Assembly: GCA_030429105.1 (NCBI GenBank) | Contig: JAUIDE010000021.1 | Location: 1 to 47,551, forward strand | Direction: 5' to 3' | DNA: 47,551 nt | DNA from: Alphaproteobacteria bacterium | GTDB lineage: Bacteria > Pseudomonadota > Alphaproteobacteria > Rhodobacterales > Rhodobacteraceae | Shown: piece after piece, positions 6,957 through 16,552 of the stretch | Position numbering within the stretch: the first letter of the stretch is position 1 | How the letters are laid out: each line of letters opens with the position of its first letter | Notes under the pieces: generated by a model | What the model saw: only the letters and a program-made list of their open reading frames with translations | Told to the model about the DNA's origin: nothing | Databases searched by the model: none | Translations under genes and position numbers: made by a program

Positions 6957-8909
6957 TCACGCCCAGCCCGCCACGGTGCGGATCCGGAACATCTCCCGGA
7001 ACTGCTCAGTGCTCTTCGGCAGGACCTCCCCGCTCTCCCAGTCGAGGATCACGGCGTAGCGGCGCACGGCGTCCAGCCGGTCGATCTTCCCGGCCTTGTA
7101 GTCCGCCGCCACCTGCTCCGGATCGGCCTCCGCCCATTCGCGGCGCGACGCCCGGATCGCCGCGCGGGCCCTGGCCGTCTCCGCCTCGTCGATCTCGTAG
7201 GAGAGCATCTCCGGATCGACCGGGCGAATGACGACGCCGTAATCCTTCGCCGCGCGTTCGACGGAGACGTAATCGTCGATCACATCCTCCAGAACCGCCG
7301 CCGGATCCCGCTCCAGCGGATCGCCATAGCCGCCGCCGCCCGCCGTGGGGCGGGAGAAGACGTCCCCCGTCTTCATCGGCAGGTCGGAGAAGACGGAGCC
7401 GAGCCAGTCCTCATGGGTCTTGCCGGCGCGGACCATGTGGAGGCCGTGCGGCATCGAGGGCAGGCCGCCCTTGATGCCCCAGACCACCGCGCGCTCCCGG
7501 TCGCAGATATAGGAGAGCACGGCCTTGTCCGCGTCCAGGAGGATGGAGGTCTTCCGCACGCCCGCGCCGCCGCGCCATTTGCCGGGGCCGGGCGAATCCC
7601 GCAGGATCTGGAACTCGGTCGTGCGGATCGGGTTCGCCCGCTCCTGCCCCTCGACAGGCTGGGTCTGGAGCCCGGTGCCGAAGCAGGCGGTGGTGCAGTT
7701 CGACCCGTCCTTCCCGTTCCGCCCGCCCCAGCCGCCCGGCAGCCAGTCATAGAACATGAAGATCGGCTTGCCCGCGAGCCGCGCGTCCTGCCCGCCGGCG
7801 AGGAGGTATTCGAGGTTGAAGGCGCAGGCGATGGCCCGCTCCGGCATGATGTCGGACCACATCTCGAAGATCGAGTTCATGATCTTCTCGAACGGCATCA
7901 GGAAGCCGGTGACGGCGACCGGCCATTTCGCGTCGACGATGCTGCCCTCCGGCGCCGTGATCTCGAAGGCGCGGTAGAAGCCGGAATTGAGCGGCAGGTC
8001 GGGGAAGAAGGTCTTCATCCCCGCGGCGACGGCCGAGAAGGTCGCGCCCTCGGCCGAGTTGTAGATCGAGGCGATCACGTCATGGCTGCCGGCGAAATCG
8101 TAATAGGCCTTGTCGCCCTTGATCGTCATGCGGATCTTGATGGGGATCAGGCCTTCGGAGCCCGCCGGGTCCCGGTCGATGAAGTCCTGCGTCGCCCATT
8201 CGCCGTCCGGCAGGGCGGCGAGGCGCATGCGCACGGCGCGCTCCACATAATCCTGCACCTCGGCGAAGCCGGTCTCGACCGTCTCGACCCCGTATTTCTC
8301 GACGAGGCGGAGGATGTCCCGCTGGCAGACGGCGGTCGCCTCCGCCTGGGCCTGCATGTCGCCGATGATCGAGGCGGGGTCGCGGCTGTTCTGCGCGATG
8401 AGCGTGGCCACGTCCTCGATCAGGGCGTTGTTCTCAAAGAGCTTCACCGGGGTGATGCGAAGCCCTTCGCGGAACATCTCCCGCGCCATCACGTCGAAGG
8501 AGCCGGGCACAGAGCCGCCGACATCGGACCAATGGCCGTTCGCCTGCGCGAAGGCGATCACCCGCCCCTCATGGAAGATCGGGCGGACGAGGCGCACGTC
8601 GCTGAAATGCGTGCCGCCGGCATAGGGATCGTTGATCGCGTAGACGTCCCCCTCCTTCATCCGGCCGCGGAACGCCTCGATCACCGCCTTGCAGGTGTAG
8701 TGCAGGGTGCCGACATGGACGGCGATATCCGCGTTGCCCTGCGCGATGCAGTTCCCCTCCGCGTCATGCAGCGCGTTCGAGAAGTCGCGGTTGTAGATCA
8801 CGAAGGAATAGCAGGTGCGGAGCACCTGTTCCCCCATCTGGTCCACGGCGGAGATGAAGGAGTTCTTCAGCACCTCGAAGGTGACGGGATCGAGCGTCTG
8901 CTTCGCCAT
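6957..8909 (-). CDS. hyuB: Hydantoinase B/oxoprolinase family protein (set 1)
   Basis: The 650-residue product is the B component of an ATP-dependent cyclic-amide hydrolase or related carboxylase. Visible HyuB hallmarks are NDPYAGGTHFSDVRLVRP near residue 95, GHWSDVGGSVPGS near 125, the SGFYRAFEITAPEGSIVDAKWP block, GGWGGRNGKDGSNC, and the C-terminal RPTAGGGGYGDPLERDP. A C-terminal extension of about 100 residues after that glycine motif is longer than in the other two HyuB copies here. The start at 8909 lies 2 nt after the hyuA stop, so the two are translationally coupled. HyuA phosphorylates the substrate and HyuB completes hydrolysis in characterised pairs. The substrate is unknown. Confidence 0.9.
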   Translation of the reverse strand: MAKQTLDPVTFEVLKNSFISAVDQMGEQVLRTCYSFVIYNRDFSNALHDAEGNCIAQGNADIAVHVGTLHYTCKAVIEAFRGRMKEGDVYAINDPYAGGTHFSDVRLVRPIFHEGRVIAFAQANGHWSDVGGSVPGSFDVMAREMFREGLRITPVKLFENNALIEDVATLIAQNSRDPASIIGDMQAQAEATAVCQRDILRLVEKYGVETVETGFAEVQDYVERAVRMRLAALPDGEWATQDFIDRDPAGSEGLIPIKIRMTIKGDKAYYDFAGSHDVIASIYNSAEGATFSAVAAGMKTFFPDLPLNSGFYRAFEITAPEGSIVDAKWPVAVTGFLMPFEKIMNSIFEMWSDIMPERAIACAFNLEYLLAGGQDARLAGKPIFMFYDWLPGGWGGRNGKDGSNCTTACFGTGLQTQPVEGQERANPIRTTEFQILRDSPGPGKWRGGAGVRKTSILLDADKAVLSYICDRERAVVWGIKGGLPSMPHGLHMVRAGKTHEDWLGSVFSDLPMKTGDVFSRPTAGGGGYGDPLERDPAAVLEDVIDDYVSVERAAKDYGVVIRPVDPEMLSYEIDEAETARARAAIRASRREWAEADPEQVAADYKAGKIDRLDAVRRYAVILDWESGEVLPKSTEQFREMFRIRTVAGWA

Positions 8910-8911
8910 GT

Positions 8912-10939
8912 TCAGCCCTCCACGCGGATGATGAGATTGAGCCGGGGATCGACCTCGGCGGAGGCCCCGGGCGGGACGAGAACGGTGGAGTCCACCTGTT
9001 CGAGCACGGCGGGCCCTTCGAAGCGGAAGCCGGCCGGCAGGTCCCACCGGTCATAGATCGGGGTGTCGGTCGGCGCGTCGGGCTCGAACCAGACCTCGCG
9101 CCGGCCGATCGGCGCCGGCGTCTTTCCGGTCGGCGCGTGGCTGGCGAGCTCGGCTTTCGGAACGACGCCGATGGCCGTGAGGTTGATCCGGAAGAGGCCG
9201 ACCGGGGCGCCGTCCCGCCGGAAGTTGTATTCGCGCTGATGCTCCCGGTGGAACTGGGCGACGAGGGCGGAGATGTCCGTCACCGGGCTCGGCGCGCTGA
9301 CGGCGAGGGAGCGCCACTGGCCCTGATACATCATGTCCACCGTCCGCTGGAGGACGATGTTCTCCGCCGCCACGCCCTCGTGATGGAGCCGGGCCGCCGC
9401 CTCTTCCTCGAGCCGCGCGAAGGCGGCTTCCAGCTCTTCCGCCGTCACGTCGGACGCGGCGCGGAGGAAGCTTTCCGAATAGTCGTGCTGGATGTCGACG
9501 AGGAGACAGCCGAGCGCCGAGGTCACGCCCGGATTGGGCGGCACGATGACGACGGGAATGGCGAGGTCGCGCGCGACATGGACGCCGTGGAGCGCGCCGG
9601 CCCCGCCGAAGGCGACAAGCGCGAAATCCCGCGGGTCGAAGCCGCGGGCGATGGAGATGAGCCGCACCGCGTCCGACATGTTGGCGTTGGCGACGCGGAG
9701 GATGGAATCGGCGGCGGCGTGCGCCTCGATCCCGAAGGACTTCGCCACCGTATCCTCGACCGCCTGCCGGGCGAGCCCGGCGTCGAGCATGACCTTGCCG
9801 CCGGCGAGGCTGGTTCCGAGCCGGCCGAGGAGCACGTTCGCGTCCGTGTTCGTCGCCTGCGTTCCGCCTGCGCCGTAACAGGCCGGGCCGGGCCGGGCGC
9901 CGGCGGATTGCGGGCCGTTGCGGAGCGAGCCCGCCTCGTCCCGCCAGGCGAGCGAGCCGCCGCCTGCGCCGATGGTCAGCACCTCGATGGCGGGGAAGCG
10001 GATCGGGTAGCCGTATTCCACATACCAGTCCTTCGTCGTGCGGGACTGGCCGTCATAGGCGAGCGAGACGTCGGTGGAGGTGCCGCCCATGTCGAGCCCG
10101 ATGGAGTTCCTGAACCCGCAGAGCATGGCGATGTGCCGGCTGGCGATGGCGCCGGCGGCGATGCCGGAGCCGGCGAGGCGGGCGGCGTAGTCCTTCACGC
10201 TCGCGGGCGTCATCACGCCGCCGCCGGTGTGGAGGAGGAGGAGGTCGCGCTTGTAGCCCTCCTCCTTCAGCCGGTCGCCGAGGCGGTTGACATAGGAGAC
10301 GACGATCGGGCTCAGGGCCGCGTTCGCCACCGTGGTGGAGAACCGCTCATGCTCGAAGATCTCGGGCAGCACTTCGGAGGAGGTGGAGACGGGCACGCCC
10401 GGGAGCGCCTCCTGAAGGATCTCCTTCATCCGCTTCTCGTTCGCGCCGTTCACATAGGCGTTCATGAAGCAGACGGCGACGGCGGCGACCCCGCGTTTCG
10501 CGAGGATGCGCGCGACCTCCCGCGCCCCCGCCTCGTCCAGCGGCTCGACGACGGTTCCGTCGGCGCCCACGCGCTCCTTCACCGTGAGCCGGTGCCGGCG
10601 GGGAACGTAGGGGCGCACGACATCCTTGTAGGTGTCCCACAGCTCCTGCTTGTTGCCGCGCCGGATCTCGATCACGTCGCGGAAGCCCTCGGTGCAGACC
10701 ATCGCCGTCACCGGCAGGCGCCGGGTGATGAGCGCGTTCGTCGCCACCGTCGTCCCGTGCGAGAAGAGCGCGACCTTCGTCAGGTCGATCCCGGCCTGAG
10801 CGACGCCCGTGAGGATGCCGTCGATCGGGTCGGCGGTCGACGCGGTCTTCTCGATCCGGATCTGTCCGGTCGTCTCGTCGAGGATGCAGATGTCGGTGAA
10901 GGTCCCCCCCACATCGACGGCGACGCGTATCGTTTCCAC
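8912..10939 (-). CDS. hyuA: Hydantoinase A/oxoprolinase family protein (set 1)
   Basis: The 675-residue product is the ATP-binding A subunit. The N-terminal phosphate-binding loop is VAVDVGGTFTDICI, the second loop is HGTTVATNALI, and the central actin/HSP70-like motif is SIGLDMGGTSTDVSL near residue 275. TIGAGGGSLAW and GPQSAGARPGPACYG complete the family signature. The start is a GTG at 10939 with a strong GAAGGAGAG ribosome site. A GC hairpin (10961-10986) lies just upstream, separating this pair from the OYE operon, so hyuA-hyuB set 1 may be its own transcription unit. By family, the protein hydrolyses or activates a cyclic amide such as hydantoin, N-methylhydantoin, 5-oxoproline or a lactam. 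Carboxylase relatives cannot be excluded. Confidence 0.92.
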   Translation of the reverse strand: METIRVAVDVGGTFTDICILDETTGQIRIEKTASTADPIDGILTGVAQAGIDLTKVALFSHGTTVATNALITRRLPVTAMVCTEGFRDVIEIRRGNKQELWDTYKDVVRPYVPRRHRLTVKERVGADGTVVEPLDEAGAREVARILAKRGVAAVAVCFMNAYVNGANEKRMKEILQEALPGVPVSTSSEVLPEIFEHERFSTTVANAALSPIVVSYVNRLGDRLKEEGYKRDLLLLHTGGGVMTPASVKDYAARLAGSGIAAGAIASRHIAMLCGFRNSIGLDMGGTSTDVSLAYDGQSRTTKDWYVEYGYPIRFPAIEVLTIGAGGGSLAWRDEAGSLRNGPQSAGARPGPACYGAGGTQATNTDANVLLGRLGTSLAGGKVMLDAGLARQAVEDTVAKSFGIEAHAAADSILRVANANMSDAVRLISIARGFDPRDFALVAFGGAGALHGVHVARDLAIPVVIVPPNPGVTSALGCLLVDIQHDYSESFLRAASDVTAEELEAAFARLEEEAAARLHHEGVAAENIVLQRTVDMMYQGQWRSLAVSAPSPVTDISALVAQFHREHQREYNFRRDGAPVGLFRINLTAIGVVPKAELASHAPTGKTPAPIGRREVWFEPDAPTDTPIYDRWDLPAGFRFEGPAVLEQVDSTVLVPPGASAEVDPRLNLIIRVEG

Positions 10940-10960
10940 TCGGCTCTCCTTCCAGTCCCG

Positions 10961-10986
10961 GCGCCCGGCTCCGCGAAGCCGGGCGC
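10961..10986. terminator. 10-bp hairpin between OYE gene and hyuA set 1
   Basis: GCGCCCGGCT (10961-10970), a 6-nt loop and AGCCGGGCGC (10977-10986) form a perfect 10-bp stem. It lies 19 nt after the stop of the OYE gene as read on the minus strand. There is no strong U-tract. It probably marks the end of the hyuB-hyuA-NTF2-OYE transcript. Confidence 0.5.
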
Positions 10987-11005
10987 GAAAATGCTTCGTT
11001 CCGGC

Positions 11006-12187
11006 TCAGCCGCGCCCCAGGCGCGCCTTGAGATTTTCGGTGTCTGAATCGCCCTTGCGACCGCCGAACATCCCTTGCGCCCGGAGCCGCAGCCAGTGCC
11101 CGTACTGGATCGGCATGTCGGAAAAGGGATCGTCCTCGTTCAGTTCGAGCGCGGCGTGGCGCGGCCAGTACGGGTCCAGCAACACCTCGCGCGCCAGCGC
11201 CACGAGGTCGGCGGCCCCGGCGCGGAGGATCGTCTCCGCCTGCGCGCCGGAGGTGATGAGGCCGACCGCCTGCGTCGGCATCTCCGCCTCGCGCCGGATG
11301 CGGGCGGCGTAGCCGACCTGATAGCCCGGCGTGGAGGGGGGCAGGACGTTCTCGCCATAGCCGGCGATGCCGCCCGAGGAGCAGTCGATCACGTCCGCGC
11401 CGAGGGCCTTCGCCTGCTTCGCGAGGGCGACGGAATCGGCGACGTCCCACCCCTCCCGCTTGCCGTCGGCGCAGGAGAGGCGGAGGAAGAGCGGCTTCTC
11501 CGCCGGCCAGACGGAGCGCACCGCCTCCACCAGTTCGAGCGTGAAGCGCATCCGGTTCTCGAGCGGGCCGCCGTAGCGGTCGGTCCGCCGGTTCGAGAGC
11601 GGAGAGAGGAAGGAATGGGAGAGGTAGCCATGCGCCGAATGGATCTCCACCGCGTCGAAGCCGAGCCGCTCCGCCCGCTCCGCCGCCGCGACCCAGGCGG
11701 CCTGCACCTCCGCGATTCCCGCGAGGCTCAGCGCCTCGGGGACGAGCCAGCCTTCTCCGAAAGGAACGTCGGAGGGGCCCACCGTCTCCCAGTTCATTTC
11801 GCCCTTCGCGAATTCGCGCTCGGAGAGCGGGCAATCGCCCTCCCACGGGCGGCTGATCGAGGCCTTGCGCCCGGCATGGGCGAGCTGGACGCCGATGGCG
11901 GCGCCGGCGGACTTCACGGCGGCGACGACGGCGCGCATCGGCTCCATATGCTCATCCGACCAGAGGCCGACGCAGCCATGCGTGATCCGCCCGCGCCGCT
12001 CCACCGCCGTCGCCTCGGTGAAGACGAGCCCGGCGCCGCCGAGCGCGAACTGCTTCAGATGCGCGAGGTGCCAGTCGTTCATCAGCCCCTCATGCGCGCT
12101 GTACTGGCACATCGGGGAGATGACGATGCGGTTCTTCAGCGTGAGGCCGCGGACCGCGAAGGGGGTGAAGAGCGTCGCCTTCGGCAT
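11006..12187 (-). CDS. Old Yellow Enzyme family NADH:flavin oxidoreductase, YqjM-like
   Basis: The 393-residue FMN-dependent ene-reductase reduces an activated C=C bond with NAD(P)H in the cytoplasm. YqjM-type features are the regulatory Cys in ISPMCQYSAHEG (residues about 22-33), the substrate-binding pair in VQLAHAGRKA, the HSAHGYLSHSFLSPLSNRRTD segment of the barrel, and YGGPLENRMRF with the FMN/dimer arginine. GLITSGAQAETIL and ADLVALAREVLLDPYWP form the phosphate-binding end. The start is 2 nt after the NTF2-like gene's stop, placing it as last gene of a tight operon with hyuB/hyuA set 2. This suggests it saturates a ring or enoyl-type double bond before or after ring opening. Confidence 0.9.
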   Translation of the reverse strand: MPKATLFTPFAVRGLTLKNRIVISPMCQYSAHEGLMNDWHLAHLKQFALGGAGLVFTEATAVERRGRITHGCVGLWSDEHMEPMRAVVAAVKSAGAAIGVQLAHAGRKASISRPWEGDCPLSEREFAKGEMNWETVGPSDVPFGEGWLVPEALSLAGIAEVQAAWVAAAERAERLGFDAVEIHSAHGYLSHSFLSPLSNRRTDRYGGPLENRMRFTLELVEAVRSVWPAEKPLFLRLSCADGKREGWDVADSVALAKQAKALGADVIDCSSGGIAGYGENVLPPSTPGYQVGYAARIRREAEMPTQAVGLITSGAQAETILRAGAADLVALAREVLLDPYWPRHAALELNEDDPFSDMPIQYGHWLRLRAQGMFGGRKGDSDTENLKARLGRG

Positions 12188-12189
12188 GG

Positions 12190-12657
12190 TCAGGCCCGCA
12201 CGGTTTCGCGCCCGGCCCAGCTTTCGAGCGCGGGGACGTTGAAGTTCACCACGAAGTCGATCTTGCGGAAGAGCCACTCGCCGTTCTTCCGGACATAGAG
12301 CTCGTCATAGTCGCCGAGGATCCAGCGGGCGACCTTCTCGCCGTTCTCCATCATCGTGCAGGGCATGAGGATGCGCCACTTGCCGGTCGCTTCGTCGCCC
12401 TTCACGTCGATCACGCAGTTCATGGCGAGATGCGCGGCGAAGACGATCTGGGCCGAGACGCCGCCGAAGAAGGCCTCGATCTCCGCCCGCCCGCGATGGG
12501 TGCCGAATACGGCGCTCGTCCAGACCGCCTCCGTCTCGAAGAGCGGGCCGAGATGGGCGGGCGGATAGCCGAGGTCGCACCAGTTCATGTAGACGTGCTT
12601 GAGACGCCGGATCGCCTCGATGGATTCCAGCCGGTCGATCCGTTCCTCGAGCGTCAT
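12190..12657 (-). CDS. SnoaL/NTF2-like nuclear transport factor 2 family protein
   Basis: The 155-residue product has the cone-shaped NTF2 fold pattern: helix 1 is TLEERIDRLESIEAIRRLKHVYMNWCD, then FETEAVWTSAVFGTHRGRAEIEAFFGG, then the beta strands MNCVIDVKGDEATGKWRIL and LYVRKNGEWLFRKIDFVVNF. Members can be isomerases, dehydratases or hydrolases, or binding proteins without catalysis. The LESIEAIRRLKHVY opening resembles the dehydratase/dioxygenase small-subunit-like branch. It sits between hyuA set 2 (3 nt) and the OYE gene (2 nt), so it very likely serves the same pathway. No catalytic dyad could be assigned with confidence. Confidence 0.8.
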   Translation of the reverse strand: MTLEERIDRLESIEAIRRLKHVYMNWCDLGYPPAHLGPLFETEAVWTSAVFGTHRGRAEIEAFFGGVSAQIVFAAHLAMNCVIDVKGDEATGKWRILMPCTMMENGEKVARWILGDYDELYVRKNGEWLFRKIDFVVNFNVPALESWAGRETVRA

Positions 12658-12660
12658 CGG

Positions 12661-14739
12661 TCAGGCTCCCTTCGCCGGGTTGATGGAGAGGCCGCCGGAA
12701 GCGGTCCGCCGATAGGTCGCGCCGGGGCCGACCACCACCGTCGTGAACGAGCTTTCGACGAGCGCGGGGCCCGCGAATTCGGCGCCGGCGGGCAGCGCCT
12801 CAAACCGCCGCGCCTCCGCCTCGACCCAGCCCACGCGCTCGAAATAGGCGCGGCGGCGCGAGACGGGGGCGGCGGCGGACCCGGCGGCGACGCCGAGCGA
12901 GGGGAGCTTTCCCTCCCGGAGCCGGCAGCTCGCCCGCGCGGTCCAGCTCACGACCTCGATCTCGGATTCGGGGTCGGAGATCGCGAAGATCTCGTCATGC
13001 GCGGCGTGGAAATCGGCCACCATCGCCCTGATGTCCGCCTCCCCCGCGAAGGCGCCGGCGCGGAGCGGGAGGTCGATCTCCCAGACCTGGTGCGGGTATC
13101 GCGCCTCCGCGCCGAAGGCGATGCGGCTCTCCACCGCTTCCTCCCCCGCCTCCGCGATGAAGGCCTCGCAGCGCGCGCGCAACCCGTCGAGCACCGCATT
13201 GACGGCGGCCGAGTCGAAGGCGCCGGACTGGGCGAAGAGCGCGGCGCGGCATTCGAAGACGAGCTCGGACATGAGCGCGCCCGCCGCGCTGAGCGCCGCG
13301 CCGACATCGGGGATCAACAGCGTCGGGCAGCCGAGACGCGCCGCGATGCGCTCGGAATTCAGGCCCGCGGCGCCGCCGCCGCCGATCAGCACGGCCTCCC
13401 GCGGGTCGATCCCCTGGTTGACCGTGATGTCGAGGATCGCCTGGACCATGTTTTCCGTCGCGACCCGGATGACCGCGAGCGCGGCGTCTTCCACCGAGAG
13501 GCCGAGCGGGCCGCAGAGCCGCGCCTCGATCGCGGCGCGCGAAAGGTCAGCCCTCAGCTTCATCGCGCCGCCGAGGAAGAAGTCCGGGTCGAGCCAGCCG
13601 AGCGCGACGCAGGCGTCCGTCACCGTCGGCTCCTCGCCGCCGCGGCCATAGGCGGCGGGGCCGGGCTCGGCGGCGGCGGATTGCGGGCCGACGCGGAGGA
13701 GCCCGCCCGCATCCACCCAGGCGATGGAGCCGCCGCCCGCGCCGATGGAGCGCACGTCCACCGAGGGAAAGCCGGTCATGTGGCCGCGATAGGCGCCGCC
13801 GATCCATGTTTCCCGCGTCAGCGGGATGCCGCCGCGCCGGACGACGGAAAGGTCGTATGTCGTCCCCCCTGTGTCGGCGACGATGGCCGTCTCCGCCGCC
13901 GCGTCGGCCTCCGCGAAGTGGCGGCCGGCGACGGGGGCCATGGCGGGGCCCGAATTGATGAGGTGGATCGGCGCCCGCGCCGCTTCCGATGCGTCGATCA
14001 CCCCGGCGTTCGAGGTGACGATGAGGACGCGCCCGGCATAGCCGGCGGCGCGGAGACGCGCGGTGAGATCGCCCATATAGGCGCTCATCAACGGCTTCAG
14101 CGAGGCGTCGATGGCGGTGGAGGAGGCGCGCCGGTATTCGCGGAGCGAGGGGTTCACGGCGTGGGAGAGCGTGTAGGGCACGCCGGGCAGATGCGCCTCG
14201 ATCAGTTCGCCGATGCGCAACTCGTGCGCCGGGTTGACGATGGACCAGAGCAGGCAGACCGCCACCGCCTCCACCTTCGCCGCCTTCATCTCGCCGAGCG
14301 CGCCGACGAGCGCCGCCTCGTCGAGCGCGCGGCGCACCGAACCGTCCGCCATGATCCGCTCATCCGCCTCCCAGGTGAGGGAGCGCGGGACGTAAGGTTC
14401 AGGGAAGGGCACGGTGAAGTCGAACACGTCCTTCCGCCCGCCTTCGCGCAGGACGAGGATGTCGGGGTGGCCGCGCGTCGTCAGGAAGGCGGTCCGCGCC
14501 GTCGCGCCGGTGACGATGGCGTTGATCGCGCGGGTCGTGCCGTGGATGAAGAGGTCGCCCTGCGCGAGAAGGTCGCCCAGCGACACTCCCTCCGCCTCCG
14601 CGGCCTTGGCGAGGCTGTCGATCACGCCGGCGATCGGGTCCTGCGGCGTGGTCGCCGCCTTGTGCATCGTGAGCCGACCGTCGTCATGCTCGACGAGAAG
14701 GTCGGTGAAGGTGCCGCCGGTATCGACCGCGAAGCGCAT
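12661..14739 (-). CDS. hyuA: Hydantoinase A/oxoprolinase family protein (set 2)
   Basis: The 692-residue A subunit starts MRFAVDTGGTFTDLLVEHDD, the canonical phosphate loop. FIHGTTRAINAIVTG is the second loop, TAIVADTGGTTYDLSVV the central loop, and SIGAGGGSIAWVDAGG with VGPQSAAAEPGPAAYG the rest of the signature. It differs markedly from set 1 and set 3 (for example, it has a DFTVPFPEPYVPR insertion near residue 110), so the three sets are not recent duplicates. The ATG at 14739 has a GGGG-rich ribosome site. It follows hyuB set 2 by 13 nt, with gene order B then A, the reverse of the other two sets. The pathway substrate is unknown; the linked OYE suggests an unsaturated ring. Confidence 0.9.
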   Translation of the reverse strand: MRFAVDTGGTFTDLLVEHDDGRLTMHKAATTPQDPIAGVIDSLAKAAEAEGVSLGDLLAQGDLFIHGTTRAINAIVTGATARTAFLTTRGHPDILVLREGGRKDVFDFTVPFPEPYVPRSLTWEADERIMADGSVRRALDEAALVGALGEMKAAKVEAVAVCLLWSIVNPAHELRIGELIEAHLPGVPYTLSHAVNPSLREYRRASSTAIDASLKPLMSAYMGDLTARLRAAGYAGRVLIVTSNAGVIDASEAARAPIHLINSGPAMAPVAGRHFAEADAAAETAIVADTGGTTYDLSVVRRGGIPLTRETWIGGAYRGHMTGFPSVDVRSIGAGGGSIAWVDAGGLLRVGPQSAAAEPGPAAYGRGGEEPTVTDACVALGWLDPDFFLGGAMKLRADLSRAAIEARLCGPLGLSVEDAALAVIRVATENMVQAILDITVNQGIDPREAVLIGGGGAAGLNSERIAARLGCPTLLIPDVGAALSAAGALMSELVFECRAALFAQSGAFDSAAVNAVLDGLRARCEAFIAEAGEEAVESRIAFGAEARYPHQVWEIDLPLRAGAFAGEADIRAMVADFHAAHDEIFAISDPESEIEVVSWTARASCRLREGKLPSLGVAAGSAAAPVSRRRAYFERVGWVEAEARRFEALPAGAEFAGPALVESSFTTVVVGPGATYRRTASGGLSINPAKGA

Positions 14740-14752
14740 CGCTCGTCCCCCC

Positions 14753-16522
14753 TCAGCCGGCCGCGCCGCGAAGGCGGGCGGTTTCCGCCGCGTCCACCGC
14801 GCCGGCGCCGTCGAGCGCGACACGGTAGACATCGCGCGCGCGGTCCGGGCTCACCCAGCCCTCGCGCACGTCGCGCGCGACGCGTTCCGGCGCCCGCTCC
14901 TCGGGCCGGCCGTAACCGCCGCCGCCGCAGCAATGGGAGATGATGGTCTCGCCCGTGGCGAGGGTGACGACGGCGCAGTTCGGCGTCGGCTCCACCGCCC
15001 CGTCCTTCCGCCGGATCGCCTGATAGGCGGCGCCGCCGAGGCCGCCGCCGCGCACGCCCTTCGCCGGGTTGTAGGTGCCGTCGGAGACGAAGGCGACCGC
15101 CATGTCGCCCCGCGTCGGGCCGAACTCCACGAGCATCCCGGCCCCGCCCTTGGTGCGCCCCGCGCCCTCGGAATCGGTCAGGAAACGGCGGGTCTCCACC
15201 AGAAGCGGCTGGCGCAGCTCGTCGAGCTCGATGCTGTCCTGATAGCAGAGGCCGGCGTTGCCGACATGGCCGAGCGTGATCCATGCATCCGCATGGGGGC
15301 CAGCCGAGCCGCCGGTGAAGGCGAGGAAGAGCTGGTTCACATAGGGCTCCCCCTTTTCGGGGTCATAGCCGGAGACGACGCCGATGGAGGCCGGGAGGAT
15401 CGCGCCCGTCTCGGCCATGCCGATCCCGTCCTTCATCTCGGCGAGCGCGGCCTGGACGGAATTGGCGACCCGGTCCGCGATGTTGGTCGTCGCCACGGAG
15501 CAGCTCGTCGGGTGCCGGGGCACGCCGCAGACGCTGTTCTCCTTCAGCCTGATGTCGATGCGGCGGAAGGCGCCGGCGTTCTTCGGCACGGTCGGGTCGA
15601 TGGAGTTGAAGACGCCGATCATCGCCGAGGTGCGGGCGCAGGCCTCCGAGAGGTTCAGCCCGCAGGGCAAGGCGTCCATATTGTCGGTGAGGTCGACGGC
15701 GATGCGCTCCGCCGCCGCGTCCACCTCCACCGTGACGTTGATCGGCACGCCGGCTTCCGGCGTCCCGGGCACGGCGTCATGTGTGCTCGTCCAGGAGCCG
15801 CGCCCGCTCGGGAGCGCGGAGAGCGCGGCGCGCATCCGGGCCTCGGAATAGTCGAACCATGTCTCGGTGAAGTCCCCGAGGCGCTCCCACCCGATCTCGG
15901 CGCCGAGCGCGAGCAGCTCGCGCTCCCCGATCCGCGCGGCGCCGAGCATGGCGAGATAGTCCCCCCACCATTGCTCCGGCACGCGGATGCGCAGCATGCA
16001 CATGCGGATGATGTCCTCGACGTCGCGATAATCCTTCTGCACGCGCACGCCGGGGAAGATCAGCGCGCCCTCATGATAGACGTCCCGCGCCGCGCCCATG
16101 TAGGTCGTCGGCTCGGAATTGCCGCAATCCGCCTGGTGCGCCTTGGCGACGACGGTGAATCGGTGCACGCCCGCATCGTCGATGACCGGGACGAGCAGCG
16201 TATGGTCGGCCGGGTGCGAACAGCCGTGATAGGGCGAGTTGTGGAGAAAGGCGTCGCCGCGGGCGAGGACGGGATGATGCTCCCGAACCGAGGCGGCCAT
16301 CATGTCCGGCCCGCTCAGCACATGGATCGGCAGGCTTTCCGCCGTGGCGAGCAGCCGGTCATCCGCCGTGATGATGCAGCAGGAAAAGTCCCGGGCGATG
16401 TTGAGGACGCCGGAACGTCCGGTCCGAAGCAATGTGTTCGCCATCTTCCGCGCGACGCCTTCGACGCGGCTGATGAGAAGGGCGAGCTCGACCCCGTCGA
16501 GCGCCCCGGTCCGGGCGGTCAT
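14753..16522 (-). CDS. hyuB: Hydantoinase B/oxoprolinase family protein (set 2)
   Basis: The 589-residue B subunit opens with ELALLISRVEGVARKMANTL, as in HyuB/acetone-carboxylase-type proteins. It carries LHNSPYHGCSHPADHTLLVP in place of the usual NDPY-GGTH-D motif, a substitution worth noting because that segment lines the metal/active site. Other conserved parts are GNSEPTTYMGAARDVYHEG, NLSEACARTSAMIG and the C-terminal ISHCCGGGGYGRPEERAPE glycine motif. It is the first gene of the hyuB-hyuA-NTF2-OYE operon. A 26-bp palindrome separates it from livJ upstream. It probably acts with HyuA set 2 in ATP-dependent ring opening or carboxylation. Confidence 0.9.
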   Translation of the reverse strand: MTARTGALDGVELALLISRVEGVARKMANTLLRTGRSGVLNIARDFSCCIITADDRLLATAESLPIHVLSGPDMMAASVREHHPVLARGDAFLHNSPYHGCSHPADHTLLVPVIDDAGVHRFTVVAKAHQADCGNSEPTTYMGAARDVYHEGALIFPGVRVQKDYRDVEDIIRMCMLRIRVPEQWWGDYLAMLGAARIGERELLALGAEIGWERLGDFTETWFDYSEARMRAALSALPSGRGSWTSTHDAVPGTPEAGVPINVTVEVDAAAERIAVDLTDNMDALPCGLNLSEACARTSAMIGVFNSIDPTVPKNAGAFRRIDIRLKENSVCGVPRHPTSCSVATTNIADRVANSVQAALAEMKDGIGMAETGAILPASIGVVSGYDPEKGEPYVNQLFLAFTGGSAGPHADAWITLGHVGNAGLCYQDSIELDELRQPLLVETRRFLTDSEGAGRTKGGAGMLVEFGPTRGDMAVAFVSDGTYNPAKGVRGGGLGGAAYQAIRRKDGAVEPTPNCAVVTLATGETIISHCCGGGGYGRPEERAPERVARDVREGWVSPDRARDVYRVALDGAGAVDAAETARLRGAAG

Positions 16523-16552
16523 GCGCGCCTCCCTCGGCGATGCGGGATGGGA

